From Anisus vortex (lineage: Eukaryota > Mollusca > Gastropoda > Planorbidae), in contig OX421497.1 in assembly GCA_949126835.1 (NCBI GenBank), forward strand, positions 17,555,823 through 17,619,822: a stretch of DNA of 64,000 nt, read 5' to 3'. Shown here one piece after another: positions 32,570 to 47,500 of the stretch. Position 1 is the first letter of the stretch, and each line of letters begins with the position of its first letter. Below the pieces are notes generated by a model. It made no database searches and was not told the origin of the DNA. It saw nothing but the letters and a program-made list of their open reading frames with translations. Position numbers and translations under genes: made by a program.

Positions 32570-35500
32570 CTATCAAAGTAAAAAGCAACACAAAGTTTTT
32601 TTTAACAAGAATATATTTTATACATTTCAAAACAAACTACAACTTTTACATCAATTGTACATAAAATATTACAGCACATTGAATGTAAATTCAATCAAAA
32701 TTTGAGGTAATTCTTTACCTGCGCTAGCCCATGAGTTTTTTTGTTCTTTGTGAAAGATGCTAAATTTGCACAAATCAAGTCATTAAATGTCTTGCAAAAG
32801 ATATTTAGAAATAGAAAAAAAAATATTTTAAACGTGATCTTTTACTATTAATAAATCATAAACAGCGCCATATTGGCCAATATCAAAAGGTCAACAGCTA
32901 CCATTCCTAACCTATAAAAACTAACCGATACTAACTAACTTTTCTTTAAACATTTATTTCATTTTGTTTGCACATGGCCAGTATCGGTTAGTTTATATAG
33001 GTCATGGATGGTAACCCTTCTCCCCTGTCAAGAAGTCACACGCCAAAATGGCATTGTTTATGCTATATTAATAGGAAAAAATTGCGTTTAAAATAATTTT
33101 TTTTCTTTTTCTAAGTCTAATATCAGACATTTAATGACTTGATTCGTGCAAATCGGGCATGAATCTTAAAAAATCGCTACTACAAAACCAAAAAACTCCT
33201 GGGTTAGGGCAGGTAAATAATTACCAAATTTGATATAAATATAAAAACAATTTTCTAAAAAAACCTCTAAGAATGTTGCAATATTGAAATCTATGGAAAT
33301 AAATATTTTTAAATTTAGAAACAGGCTACTGTGTACTACTTACCACTTAAAATAACGAATGCTTTCAAATGTACCATCATGTTTACCTTCTGGAAAAAAA
33401 CAAAAAAATTGTTTAAGTTTTGTACTAGGTAGGTTATTTGATTCTCTTATAACGGTCATTGAAAGGTTAACTTTATAAATTTTTTTGTTTTCCTATTACA
33501 GACACCAAGCTAAAAGTATACAGTGCTACTATATTGCCAGCATTGCTGTACGCGAGTGAAACATGGACAGTGTATAGTAGGCATGCAAAACAACTTAATC
33601 ATTTTCATGTCTGTTGTCTCCTCAAATTACTAAAAAAAACAGTGGCAAGATGAGGCCCTCAGGTCTGGCTTGTCTAGAATTCACACTTCTGAGATCTCAG
33701 GCATGATGGGCTGCACATTTAGTAAGATTGCCAGATAATAGATTGATGAATAAGCTTCTGTTTGGCGAGCTGCAACATGGTAAAACAAAAATTGGCAGCC
33801 AAAAAAGAGAGATTTAAAGATGGCCGGAAATAGCCCTAAATGAACAAGACGTAGACCTAGACAGATGGGAATTACTATCAGCTGGCAGAAGCAAGTGGCG
33901 AAATGCTTTATCGTCCAGGTCACAGTTGGCAGAAAGAAACAGAACTTCCTGGGCAGAACAAAAACATTTAAAAAGAAAAACGAGCAAACCTGCCAAGGGC
34001 TACTTGTGTGTGATGTTTGCAAAAAGACTTTCAGGGCCAATATAGGACTAATAGGCCGCCAGAGAAGACACAAAGCTATTGGATGACGTGATCATCCTTG
34101 CAAATGAGGGTCGAACAACATTATTTTAAACTAAACAGTTACTGTCCTAAATAATGTCCATAGTTAAAGGATACTTTTTAATAATAAAGACACAGAAGGG
34201 ATTTTGTAAAAAAAGTTTTCATCACCTTTAGTATGATCTAGTTTTAATTATCCACTGAATTTAAACACTACAAATCTAAATCATAATAAGAGATAATGAA
34301 TTTCAGTTTAACATGGGATGAAACTAACATGAATACTCTATACATAAAAGGCATCTGGCTGTCCTAATCTATTTATAAATCTATTCTTTCCACCAGAGAC
34401 TTGAACCAGACTAAAGTGAAATATCACATGAGGTGTCACTCACCATCTTTGTCTAATTCAACACCAAGGTAAGCTTCACTTCTCCCTGGCAGGTGACCCA
34501 CATACTTGACCACACCTTGGGTTAGTTTACCCCCGACCCTGGAGAATTTCACCACATCATCTATTCGGATATCTGCAATGTTACGTGGAGCAAAGGGCCT
34601 TAATCCTTGGGTCAGGGAGCTGGAAAAAACAAACTCAGAATTATTTTCTTATTCCAATTATAAACATTTTTAAATGACTGCAAGTGTAGAAGCTATAGTG
34701 AAATAAAAGCAGAGTGTAATGTATTAAACACAAATGTCTATAACATAATACATAAATACTTTAGAAAGAATACACACACTAAAAATGTACTATTTAATCA
34801 CCATGCATGGCTATAGATTTTTTTTTTAAAAATTTTTTTGCATACAGTATGTATATGATATCTATCTTTGTATCTGCTCATGTTAAAATGACTGCAGGCA
34901 ACAGAAACTAAAAAAATCATATTAATCATATTAATTTCTTACAGGAAAGAAGCTGTAAAAGTAAAGTATCTTGTCAGATGAAATTGATACATACGGCCCA
35001 GGGAAACAGTGTTCACCAATGCCCAGCCACCTTTACTTTACCCCAAGTAAAGTCAACTACCCATCAGAGCTGGGTAGACTCAGGGACAGCCTCCAGATCC
35101 AGGAACATACCCTAGCTTTCACCAGGATTCAAACCCAGGACCTTTGGTACACCAGCCAAACATGTTGATGCTCGACCACTGTGTCCCATAAAGAAGCTGT
35201 ACAAATTATTAACCCTTACAGTCCTGGGCGCGTATATAAAGCGGAACTGAAGGCAGCATAGATAGAAGTAGGTCGGTACGGGAAGGGTTAATGAGTTGAG
35301 ACATAAATAATCTTAATTATCTCTGTGCATCTAACAAATACTTGAAATCGGATTGTGCATGTAAGAATGACAAAATATATTCTAGCTCCCCGTGTGTTAC
35401 AATAGAATAATACAAGAGTTCTTAGAAGATACAGATGGCTTACTTTGATTGGGCTATTTCATTTTTAATGTGAGTTTTGTGTAATGTTAAGGTTTCATTG

Positions 35501-38500
35501 TTAAGTTGTGTTGTAAAATAAACTTTCTTATGGTTTTAATTGTTAAAAAATTGAAAAAGTGGTTAGTTTTTAGTACATTTTTAATTTTGTGTCACATTTT
35601 ACTGATTTTTTGAAGTGATTGGAATCATTTACACCTGTTTAGGCCTAGATTACAATGTGTTATTAAAATAAGTGAATAATACTGAGGATAATAATATTGA
35701 AAGTGATGTTGGCCTAGATGTTCCTGTTGTTGAAATGGGGAATGTCAGTGACTTGCATAAAATGTTCCATAAAACCAGATTTTATTCTATACATGATAGG
35801 CCTAGACTTTTGATTATTATATATCAATAAAGATAAGTACAAAATAAGTTAGTTTAATTTTTATAATATACTTTGTAGAATAATGATTCCGGCAAAAAGA
35901 ACAACACAAAGATTATTTTATATTGATTTTTTAATTAAGCCACCCAAAGAGCTAAACTGTTAAAATAGCAACTTAGAATTAATATCTTTGTTTATACAGA
36001 AACACTTAATGATTTCTTCTACAGAACAAACTTTTATAGGGTTTGCTAAAAATCATATAAAGAGAAGTGAGAACTATACCTTGCTGTTCAAATGATCAAT
36101 TTATACACTTTCATACATACACTTTCTAAACTATAAAAGATTTCTATATTATTAAGAATAACAAATATTTATCTAATAAATTGAGCCCAAAAAGACCAAG
36201 ACCTGTTTAAAAGTGATGTGACCGTATTCTTATTGGTTAACTCCCCTTTGTTGTGTTGAGTCACCAGTGGTGGAGGTAGGACACTACGAAGTCCAGCTGA
36301 TTGTCTCATGCTGTCCAGTGAGGTCACTGACCTGGCAGTGGGGGCACCCCTGGGCAGAGATGACAGGTGCCGACTAGATATAGATTCTTTGCCTGTCAAA
36401 CAAGAAGAATAAAAAATAATTCAACCATTGGTATAAGTAAGTAAAAGTAAAGTACCCGTCGGACCGAATTGATCCATAGGTCTGATGAAGCAGCGTTCAC
36501 CAGTTTCTGTGGCCATGGCATACTAGGTGATTGTGTGGCCAGCACTATGCAAAGCCGCCATTACTTTACCCCAACTAAGTCCAGGTACCCATCAGAGCTG
36601 GGTAGACTCAGGGACACCCTCCAGACCCGGTAAAAAATTCTAGCCTGCACCAGGATTTGAACCCGGGACCTTAGGCTCGCCAGTTGAACGTGCTGCCGCT
36701 CGGCTATCGTGGCCCCAATCATTGGCATACTTTTAAAATAATGTTAAGAATACACATTTTTGGAAAATATTTTGTTGCAAATCAAAGATAATTAATTGAT
36801 TAAAGTAAATTCCCAGAATGCAAGACAGGCTTAAACAGTACAAGTATAAATTTCCAGCTCAATGACTTTACCTTTCAAAAATAAAATATATCTAGATGTA
36901 GAATAAATTGAGTGAATGTGATGAAGTTTGCAGTTTTAATCAAACTTAAACTGCAGTTTTAAATGAAATACAGAATGGTTAGAATATTTTCAAATATACT
37001 TTTACTATTTTGAAATAGTAAATTTTGAATTTTTTAAAATATATTTTATTCGATGGGATTAAAATATTAAAATGACTTGAAATTTTACAAAGGCAGTTTG
37101 AATAGATTGAAAAAAACAACTACATTTTAAGTAGAAAAAATGTATGAAATATTTTTTATATACAGACTTTCAGAAAACGTTAATTTTAAATGATGAGAAA
37201 ACAACAGTTGGTAGATTGCTATTACATACTATTTCTTTATAGTGTCATTAAAACATTAGGGTTAATGTTTTGTATCTAGAAATTGTTTAATGCAGTTTGG
37301 GTACTGGACGTCAGTTAATGAAAGCCATGATGGCATTCTGCTGGCTTTACAATTTTCTTGCATCCCATAACATAAGCAAAAAAAAACCTCTGCTTTAGAA
37401 GCAGTATTGATCAATAAGATTAGCAAAAGGATACCTTAACCTTTTTAATGTCATAATTAATGTTTTGAACAAAACAAATGATCCCGTCTTAAAAAAAAAT
37501 GTGATATATAATTTATAACAATCACAAATTATGTTCACACTGACTTGAGATATCTGTAAGGATTCTAGAATATAAACTTATAACTTACTTCTGCTGGTCT
37601 CCACTGATTTTGACCTTCTTCTCAACAAGTTATCATCATCACCATCACTTAAAGTTGAGCTTGTTCCATCAGAACCTAGTGATGGCCTTCTCTTTGATGC
37701 ACCTAATTGAATTTGAATAGAAGCAATTTTTTTTTTCTTTAACCACTGAATGAATTTCACCAAATGATTCATTCTTGCACTTTTAATGTCTATACAAGTC
37801 ACAAGAGTTTCAGTGGCCATAAATAGAGTTTATGAGATCAGTACAAAGCCCACATACTTTTTCCTACCAGACCAATTAAGAAGAATTTGAAGAAAACAAA
37901 TCCATGACCTAGTACATGACTATCAAACTACAAGTTAGCTCACTCAGAGAATATTATTGGTTTAGTTTTCCAGTTAGTAAAGGCAGATATTGTAGTGTGG
38001 ACAATACTGTTGGACATATTCTGTTGCATGAACTAAGTACATACAATTGTTTGACATATATTTAAAACTACCTTTACAATTTTAAGGATCTAAAAAAATT
38101 GTAAAAGTAAAATCTGAAGATGAAAATTATAGTTCCTCAAACTTCTTTCACAAGAGGCCATTTTTTAAAAATCTTTCGGACACTATCAGAAGCCAAATTC
38201 TACACTAGTACAATAAATATATGAACTAATTCCTATGCACAATGCATGTATATCAAAGTGTACATTAATTGGATTGGTTGACCAATCAGGGCCAAATCTG
38301 GCCCACATGTCGTAAATTGAGGATTCCTAATCTATACCAATATAAAAAAATTGTGTCATGCAAAAGTAGAGAGTACTCTCAGTCAAACCAGGATATTCAT
38401 TTTTGTGGGTCAAGTGTTGGCAAAGTCCACTTAGTTCAATTGGGATATTTGGCACCAGTGGGATAAAGTTAAGGGCATTCAAATGGACACAATAAGCCAA

Positions 38501-41500
38501 TAAATCTGGAAGGATATTAAATATATGTTTACACATCCAGAACTTTAATAAAAAAATGTAAAAGTAAAATGTTAACAAATTGTCAACCTCGAGGTGCTGT
38601 GTCTTGTGCTAGCAATATGTCCGTGGCTGTGTCACTGTCATCTCCAGTGTCATCAATAAGATGTCCAGAAGGCTTATAGCGATTAAAGTCTAGGTTGCCA
38701 CTGATATATTTGTTATCTGAAAGAGAAAATGTAAAATATTAAACAAATAAAACAAGGAACATTTTGATTTGAAACAAAACAATTATTTTAAAAGAAATAA
38801 AAGCAATTGTAAAATATTCCTTTAAAAGGTTTCATTTCTTTAATTATACAAAACTAATAGCAAGCATTTATTATTAGTCAAATAAACTTTGTAGCTAAAA
38901 ATCACTCAAACCACAACAAAAGTAAAAGCTAATATTAGCATAATGAATTATATAATTAAGAAGAGAAATCAAAATTCAATGAATAAAGGTATCAAATCTA
39001 TACAACAAAAATAAAAAGATAATTTTTAAAGGCAATTAGAAACATGCTATAAGCAGCTAAATTTCAAAGTTATATTACACTCATTCAATAATTTCTATGA
39101 TAACTGCAATAGTATTTAAATTTAGAATATTTTCCTTTCCTAATGCTTGAAATAAAAATGTATTGTAAACTGAAGACCAAATCCATTATATACTAACTTA
39201 ATTATAGGAAAGAAATCAAAGTGACTAAATCCTATCCAGGTGAAAGGTATAAAATATGTCAAGCTTAGAGCACACACTCAACAAAGGGGTAAATTATTGA
39301 TTTCTTGATAAATTTAAGGTGTGTGGTTTCAGCCAGCAAAAAAAAAAATGTGAGCAAACAGGTTTAAAAGTAGGACAAAGGTACAACATAAATACACTAC
39401 ACAGGGAAAGAAACAGCAACAGAGAGCATTTTCATTAATATAGGTTAGTGATGGGTCACTAGTACACATATTTATAGAATCATATTATGCTGAACTTCAT
39501 GTTTTTATTTCATTTCAAAACTACAATTACAAGTAGCATTCATACACTATCTAGAGATGCTAACTTATAGAGATACTGTACTGTAGGGCCACAAGATAGT
39601 TATTTATATCTTATGCTACGAATGCTGTTGGCCAAACAAAAAAACCCCAGTAAAATTGACAAATTTAAATGAAATCTTATTTAAAACAAAGGCACTCCAC
39701 ACCTTTTTAGATCCCTTTATGAAAAATTCATGCCAGTTTTTAAAGCATTTAATGCATAATGATAAAATATCATGAACATTATCACCTCATTTGTCATTTT
39801 ATACTTGTGAAAATATGATTTATTTCCAAGCGACATTATGATCATTTATGACATTATTTAATTTATGACATTATTTAATTTGTGACATTATTTAATTTAT
39901 GACATTATTTAATTTACGACATTATTTAATTTACAACATTCATTAATTTATGACATTATTTAATTAATGACATTATTTAATTTATGACATTATTTAATTT
40001 ATGACATTATTTAATTTATGACATTATTTAATTTATGACATTATTTAATTTATGACATTTTTAAATTTATGACATTATTTAATTCATGACATTATTTAAT
40101 TATGACATTTAATTTATGACATTATTTAATTATGACATTTAATTTATGACATTATTTAATTTATGACATTATTTAATTTATGACATTATTTAATTTATTA
40201 TATTATTTAATTTATGACATTATTTTAATTTATGACATTATTTAATTTATGACATTATTTAATTTATGACATTATTTAATTTATGACATTATTTAATTTA
40301 TGACATTATTTAATTTATGACATTATTTAATTTATGACATTATTTAATTTATGACATTATTTAATTTATGACATTATTTAATTTATGACATTATTTAATT
40401 TATGACATTATTTAATTTATGACATTATTTAATTTATGACATTATTTAATTTATGACATTATTTAATTTATGACATTATTTAATTTATGACTACTTTAAT
40501 TTATGACATTATTTAATTTATGACATTATTTAATTTATGACATTATTTAATTTATGACATTATTTAATTTATGACATTATTTAATTATGACATTATTTAA
40601 TTTATGACATTATTTAATTTATGACATTATTTAATTTATGACATTATTTAATTTATGACTTTTTTTAATTTATGACATTATTTAATTTATGACATTATTT
40701 AATTTATGACATTATTTAATTTATGACATTATTTAATTTATGACATTATTTAATTTATGACATTATTTAATTTATAACATTATTTAATTATGACATTATT
40801 TAATTTATGACATTATTTAATTTATGACATTATTTAATTTATAACATTATTTAATTATGACATTATTTAATTTATGACATTATTTAATTTATGACATTAT
40901 TTAATTTATGACATTATTTAATTTATGACTTTATTTAATTTATGACATTATTTAATTTATGACATTATTTAATTTATGACATTATTTAATTATGACATTA
41001 TTTAATTTATGACATTATTTAATTTATGACATTATTTAATTTATGACATTATTTAATTTATGACATTATTTAATTTATGACATTATTTAATTTATTACAT
41101 TATTTAATTTATGACATTATTTAATTTATGACATTATATAATTTATGACATTATTTAATTTATGACATTATTTAATTTATTACATTATTTAATTTATTAC
41201 ATTATTCAATTTATTACATTATTTAATTTATTACATTATTTAATTTATTACATTATTTAATTTATTACATTATTTAATTTATGACATTATTTAATTTATG
41301 ACATTATTTAATTTATTACATTATTTAATTTATGACATTATTTAATTTATGACATTATTTAATTTATGACATTATTTAATTTATGACATTATTTAATTGA
41401 TAACATTATTTAATTTATTACATTATTTAATTTATGACATTATTTAATTTATGACATTATTTAATTTATTGCATTATTTAATTTATTACATTATTTAATT

Positions 41501-44500
41501 TATGACATTATTTAATTTATGACATTATTTAATTTATGACATTATTTAATTTATGACATTATTTAATTTATTACATTATTTAATTTATGACATTATTTAA
41601 TTTATGACATTTTTTAATTTATGACATTATTTAATTTATGACATTATTTAATTTATTACATTATTTAATTTATTACATTATTTAATTTATTACATTATTT
41701 AATTTATTACATTATTTAATTTATGACATTATTTAATTTATTACATTATTTAATTTATGACATTATTTAATTTATTACATTATTTAATTTATTACATTAT
41801 TTAATTTATTACATTATTTAATTTATTGCATTATTTAATTTATTGCATTATTTAATTTATTACATTATTTAATTTATGACATTATTTAATTTATGACATT
41901 ATTTAATTGATAACATTATTTAATTTATTACATTATTTAATTTATGACATTATTTAATTTATGACATTATTTAATTTATTGCATTATTTAATTTCTGACA
42001 TTATTTAATTTTTGACATTATTTAATTTATGACATTATTTAATTTATTACATTATTTAATTTATTACATTATTTAATTTATTACATTATTTAATTTATGA
42101 CATTATTTAATTTATGACATTATTTAATTTATGACATTATTTAATTTATTACATTATTTAATTTATGACATTATTTAATTTATTACATTATTTAATTTAT
42201 GACATTATTTAATTTATTACATTATTTAATTTATTACATTATTTAATTTATTACATTATTTAATTTATTACATTATTTAATTTATTACATTATTTAATTT
42301 ATTACATTATTTAATTTATTACATTATTTAATTTATTACATTATTTAATTTATTACATTATTTAATTTATTACATTATTTAATTTATGACATTATTTAAT
42401 CTGATAAATGTCAGTCATGCTAAAGTTCTAAAGAGTCCAAGCGTAAGGGTCATGAATATGTATAGAATTAATTTTTGTTAAAAGCTGGTATGAACTGATC
42501 AATAATTCTGAATAAAATGTATGGATTAGTTCCTTCTAGCTGTTCAACTAAATAGTCTTTGAGTGAAATATACCATTTGTAAACAATAGATTCGGCTGAT
42601 CTTTCACTGGCTTAGAAACAATGCTGGAGGTGGAGGTGTTAGAGTTTTTTTCTTGGATCTCAGCCTTATGTTTAGTACGCAACAAACTTCTCTTCATAAG
42701 AACTTCTGTAGAGTCACTGTCAGAATCAGATGCTTGTTTCACTTTTTGATCACTGTCCACTTGAAGAATGACCAATGTATTATAGTATGTGTTAATGCAA
42801 ATATGAAAGCTGACAAGCAAACGAAATAAAAGGGCTTTTAATTGGAGTCGATTGTAAAAGGGAATTCAGTCACTTTGGATATTCTAACTTTTTTTTCTTA
42901 TCAAATCTTTGTTAACCCTAAATTTTTACTTATCTTAAGTTTCACAATATTCAATCCTAAAAATAGTTATTATAAATATTTTGCAACTTGAGGAATGTAT
43001 TAAATTATTAGAACAAAAGTGCATAGCCCAGAAACTAAGTTTAAGTATACTGGATAACATTTGAACATGAATTACTCATTTGATTAAAAAAAATAGATTT
43101 AAAAAAAGCCATCAGTAAATTTCAATTCAGATATTATCAAGATCTTGGTTTTTCTTACTTTATTGCTGAATTAAAGGCTTCACTTGACTGGCTTACTTGT
43201 GAATTCAATGTTTCAAATTCTTACTTTTCTTTTCTTTATTTACTTCAAGATAGCCTGCCATTCATTAAACTACTGTAACTTAAATTTACTCAACTGGTAT
43301 AGTAAACTAAGCCTTAATCTAATCAATGTATGAAATTTACTAACATTGGTATTGAAGTGTGAAATAAATGACAAAAAATATTTCATCCTTTAACAAAAAA
43401 CAAAATAATGTAGGGCCTACTTGCTTGAGTGCAGAAAGTAAAAAGGTAAAATAAAAGTGAAAGTGCCTAATAAAGTGAAAGGTCTACATAGTTGTTGTAT
43501 GAATTAGATCAGATGATAGAGATTTACTTACAAAATGTTATAGTTACAGGTATATGTTTTTTACATAGGAAATGTAGGTACTTCAAAACACATATGATAG
43601 AAACATATGATAGAAACACATGATAGAAACATATGATAGAAAACACATGATAGAAACCACATGATAGAAACACATGATAGAAACACATGATAGAAACACA
43701 TGATAGAAACATATGATAGAAACATATGATAGAAACATATGATAGAAACATATGATAGAAACATATCATAGAAACACATGATAGAAACAAATGATAGAAA
43801 CATATGATAGAAACACATGATAGAAACACATGAAAGAAACACATGATAGAAACATATGATAGAAACATATGATAGAAACATATGATAGAAACATATGATA
43901 GAAACATATGATAGAAACATATGATAGAAACATATGATAGAAAACACATGATAGAAACACATGATAGAAACACATGATAGAAACACATGATAGAAACACA
44001 TGATAGAAACATATGATAGAAACATATGATAGAAACATATGATAGAAACATATGATAGAAACATATGATAGAAACATATGATAGAAATATATGATAGAAA
44101 CATATGATAGAAACATATGATAGAAACATATGATAGAAACATATGATAGAAACATATGATAGAAACGTATGATAGAAACGTATGATAGAAACATATCATA
44201 GAAACATATCATAGAAACATATCATAGAAACAGGGATATTTTGTTTGAAGAAAAGGTATAAAGTAATTTTCTTAAATATCATATAAACATGTAGGTATGC
44301 CTAGTTTTTAAATTATTGTTAAATCACACAAATGACATATCAAACCAAAGTTAAGAATTCAAGCAACCATGCCAAACTGATGGAATAAAGATAAAAAGAA
44401 GGCTAATGGAACAAAGATACAAAGCAGGCCAATATAAAAAAGAAACAAAGCAAACTGATGGTGCAAAGTTACAGAAAAGGCTGGTGGAACAAAGATACAA

Positions 44501-47500
44501 AGCAGGCTTTTGGAACAAAGATACAAAGCAGGCTGATGAAACAAAGATACAAAGCAGACTGTTGGAACAAAGATACAAAGCAAGTTGATGGAACAAAGAT
44601 ACAAAGCAGGCTGATGGAACAAAGATATAAAGCAGGCCGATATAAAATATAAACAAAGCAGGCTGATGGTACACAGTTACAGAAAAGGATGTTGGAACAA
44701 AGATACAAAGCAGGCTTTTGGAACAAAGATACAAAGCAGGCTGATGAAACAAAGATACAAAGCAGACTGTTGGAACAAAGATATAAAGCAGGTTGATGGA
44801 ACAAAGATACAAAGCAGGCTGTTGGGACAAAGATAGAAAGCAGGCTGTTGGAACAAAGATACAAAGCAGGCTGATGGAACAAATATACAAAGCAGCCTGA
44901 TGGAACAAAGATACAAAGCAGGCCGATATAAAAAGAATCAAAGCAGGCTGATGATACAAAGTTACAAAAAAGGCTGATGGAACAAAGATACAAAGCAGGC
45001 TGATGGAAAAAAGATACAAAGCAGGCTGATGGAACAAAGATACAAAGCAGGCTGATGGAACAAAGATACAAAGCAGGCTGATGAAATAAAGATACAAAGC
45101 AGGCTGATGGAACAAAGATACAAAGCGGGCTAATGGAACAAAGATACAAAGCAGGCTGATGGAACAAAGATACAAAGCAGGCTGATGGAACAAAGATACA
45201 AAGCAGACTGATGAAACAAAGATACAAAGCAGGCTGATGGAACAAAGATACAAAGCAGGCTGATGGAACAAAGATACAAAGCAGGCTGATGAAATAAAGA
45301 TACAAAGCAGGCTGATGGAACAAAGATACAAAGCGGGCTAATGGAACAAAGATACAAAGCAGGCTGATGGAACAAAGATACAAAGCAGGCTGATGGAACA
45401 AAGATACAAAGCAGACTGATGAAACAAAGATATAAAGCAGGTTGATGGAACAAAGATATAAAGCAGGTGGATGGAACAAAGATACAAAGCAGGGCTGATG
45501 GAACAAAGATACAAAGCAGGTTGATGGAACAAAGATACAAAGCAGTCTGCTAATGACATTGCAAAGGAAAGAATCAGTAACTACCTTCATTTAACCATTT
45601 TCTGGTTCTGGATTGCAAATTGAGGAATATGTCTAAATGAACAAACAAATGTAACATAATAATAACACTTTTCTTAAATCTGAAGATAAGAATATTGAAA
45701 AAAAAATATTATGGTAACACATTTATAGGACTAATTCTTAAAACTTAAACACCCAAAAATTCTAGTCAGTATTGAAACAAATTCCATGAATGTGCACTTT
45801 AAGATATAAATATACAGTAGCTCCTTTTTCGGTTCCAAATAGTAACTTTATATGAAGTGTATTATTAATTCTTAAGTTGAAAAGCTTATGTAAGTTTTGC
45901 CATATGAATGAAATCTATGATCTAAATCAGTAGAAAACAAGTTATACATAAAGAATATAAAATAGCAAAATTGAATGTCTAAATATTGAATTAAGCAACG
46001 CATTTAACTACTAAAGCAGATTAAAATGAAAACAAAACTTTCCTTCAACAAAGTTTGTAAAACAAAAATAATTCTAAATGTCAAACCTTTTGAGCTGATG
46101 GGTCCAGTTGAAGTCAAGTGTCTACTTGAAAGTTTGGAATCCACATCCTGTGCATTGTCTTTGGTATATCTATACTTGTCCTCTTTCAATTTATCTTCAT
46201 AGTCATCTCTGTGTCGTTGTTCCCCAAGGAAGTTGCCATCTTTCAGGGCTGCGTAATGTTTGTCCAGATAAGAAGATGAAACCAACTCTCTGTCCCTAGG
46301 GTCATCTGCCTTTTTCAGATATTTGTCAGTGTACACAATTTCTGATACTTCGCCGTCTGGTCTGGATCTGTCTGGGTAGTTCATGCCAGCCCTGAGGTAG
46401 TCGGACGGCTTGGCATCTTTTCCGCTAGCCCGCAGACGACTGGATTCAATACTGTTTCTCTGATGGAGGAGCCTGCTGGAATCAGAAACTTTTCTTTCAT
46501 TGTCGTAACTGTGATTTTGAGCTGTGTGTTGAACATCTCTCTCACTTAGAATTCTGGAGGTCAAAGAAGTATAATTTGTTTTTTCACTTCCAAGAGAGTG
46601 GGCGGGGTCAGATAACTCTGACTTGTAATTTGAATGTGGGTAATCTTGGAGATGTCTTGAGCCATTTTCTAAACAAAAAAAAGTCAAATTTTCAAATAAA
46701 TGTCCATTCTTCTATTGATTGAAATTCAATCTTTTGTCTTTTTATGAAAACAAAATATCTAAAATGTGTACAATAAATCACTAAATAAATGTTTTTTTTA
46801 AACAGATAAAATAAAATAATTGTTTCCTACCAGTTTTAAGACTACTGCTAAATCTGGAAAGTTCAGTTCCAGACTGATCTCTCTCTTTGAGTCTTTTCTT
46901 TTGTTCATCCAATAATCTCATATTCTCTTCTGTCAGATGTAAGTTGCGTTCTTTTATACTTCTATAATCTTCTTGCAAGGCTCTCATTTCTACTCTTAAA
47001 TTCTTCAATTCATTGTTGCCCTGATGAAATAGAAATACGAAAACAATTTTACAAAATTTTAGATAAAGACTGTAAAAAAATCTTAAATTACATCCAAACT
47101 TTACAAATATAAATTCAAATCTTTGGATTTCATCTGCTTTTACGTCATAAAGAGGGCAGCAAGTTCAGCTGCTTATGAAAGGTCCTAGGTTCAAATCCTG
47201 GTGAAGGCTAGGATTTGTTCCGGGACTGGCGTGTGCCCCTGAGTCTACCCAGCTCTGAAGAGTACCGGACATTAGTTGGGGTAAAGAAAAGTCATCTGGT
47301 CATTGTGCTGGCCACACATCCCCTAATATTCGGTGGCCACAGAAACTGGTGAACCCCCAGCCTTGTGATCAGTTTGGTCCAACAGGTACTTTACTTACAT
47401 AAGTCATAACATAGACAACAAAAAATTATAGCAACTAATGTTTAACATTTATGGGTGCCAGTAGTCTGGCATGTTGGGATTGCTATACCAAAGTTATCAG

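Noticed and set aside
36169..36202. In-frame stop after exon 18 as an alternative protein end
   Set aside because: A donor (AACAG|GTCTTG) precedes it and joins the CAP-Gly exon in frame, which is the better explanation.
43524..44212. Minus-strand frames of 148 to 212 codons
   Set aside because: Produced by the 13-bp array in three overlapping frames; no unique sequence or splice support.
44351..45590. Long minus-strand open frames of 326 and 373 codons
   Set aside because: They follow the 26-bp array and stay open only because the unit lacks stops; the peptide repeats every 26 residues in all frames. They are not in frame with exon 14.
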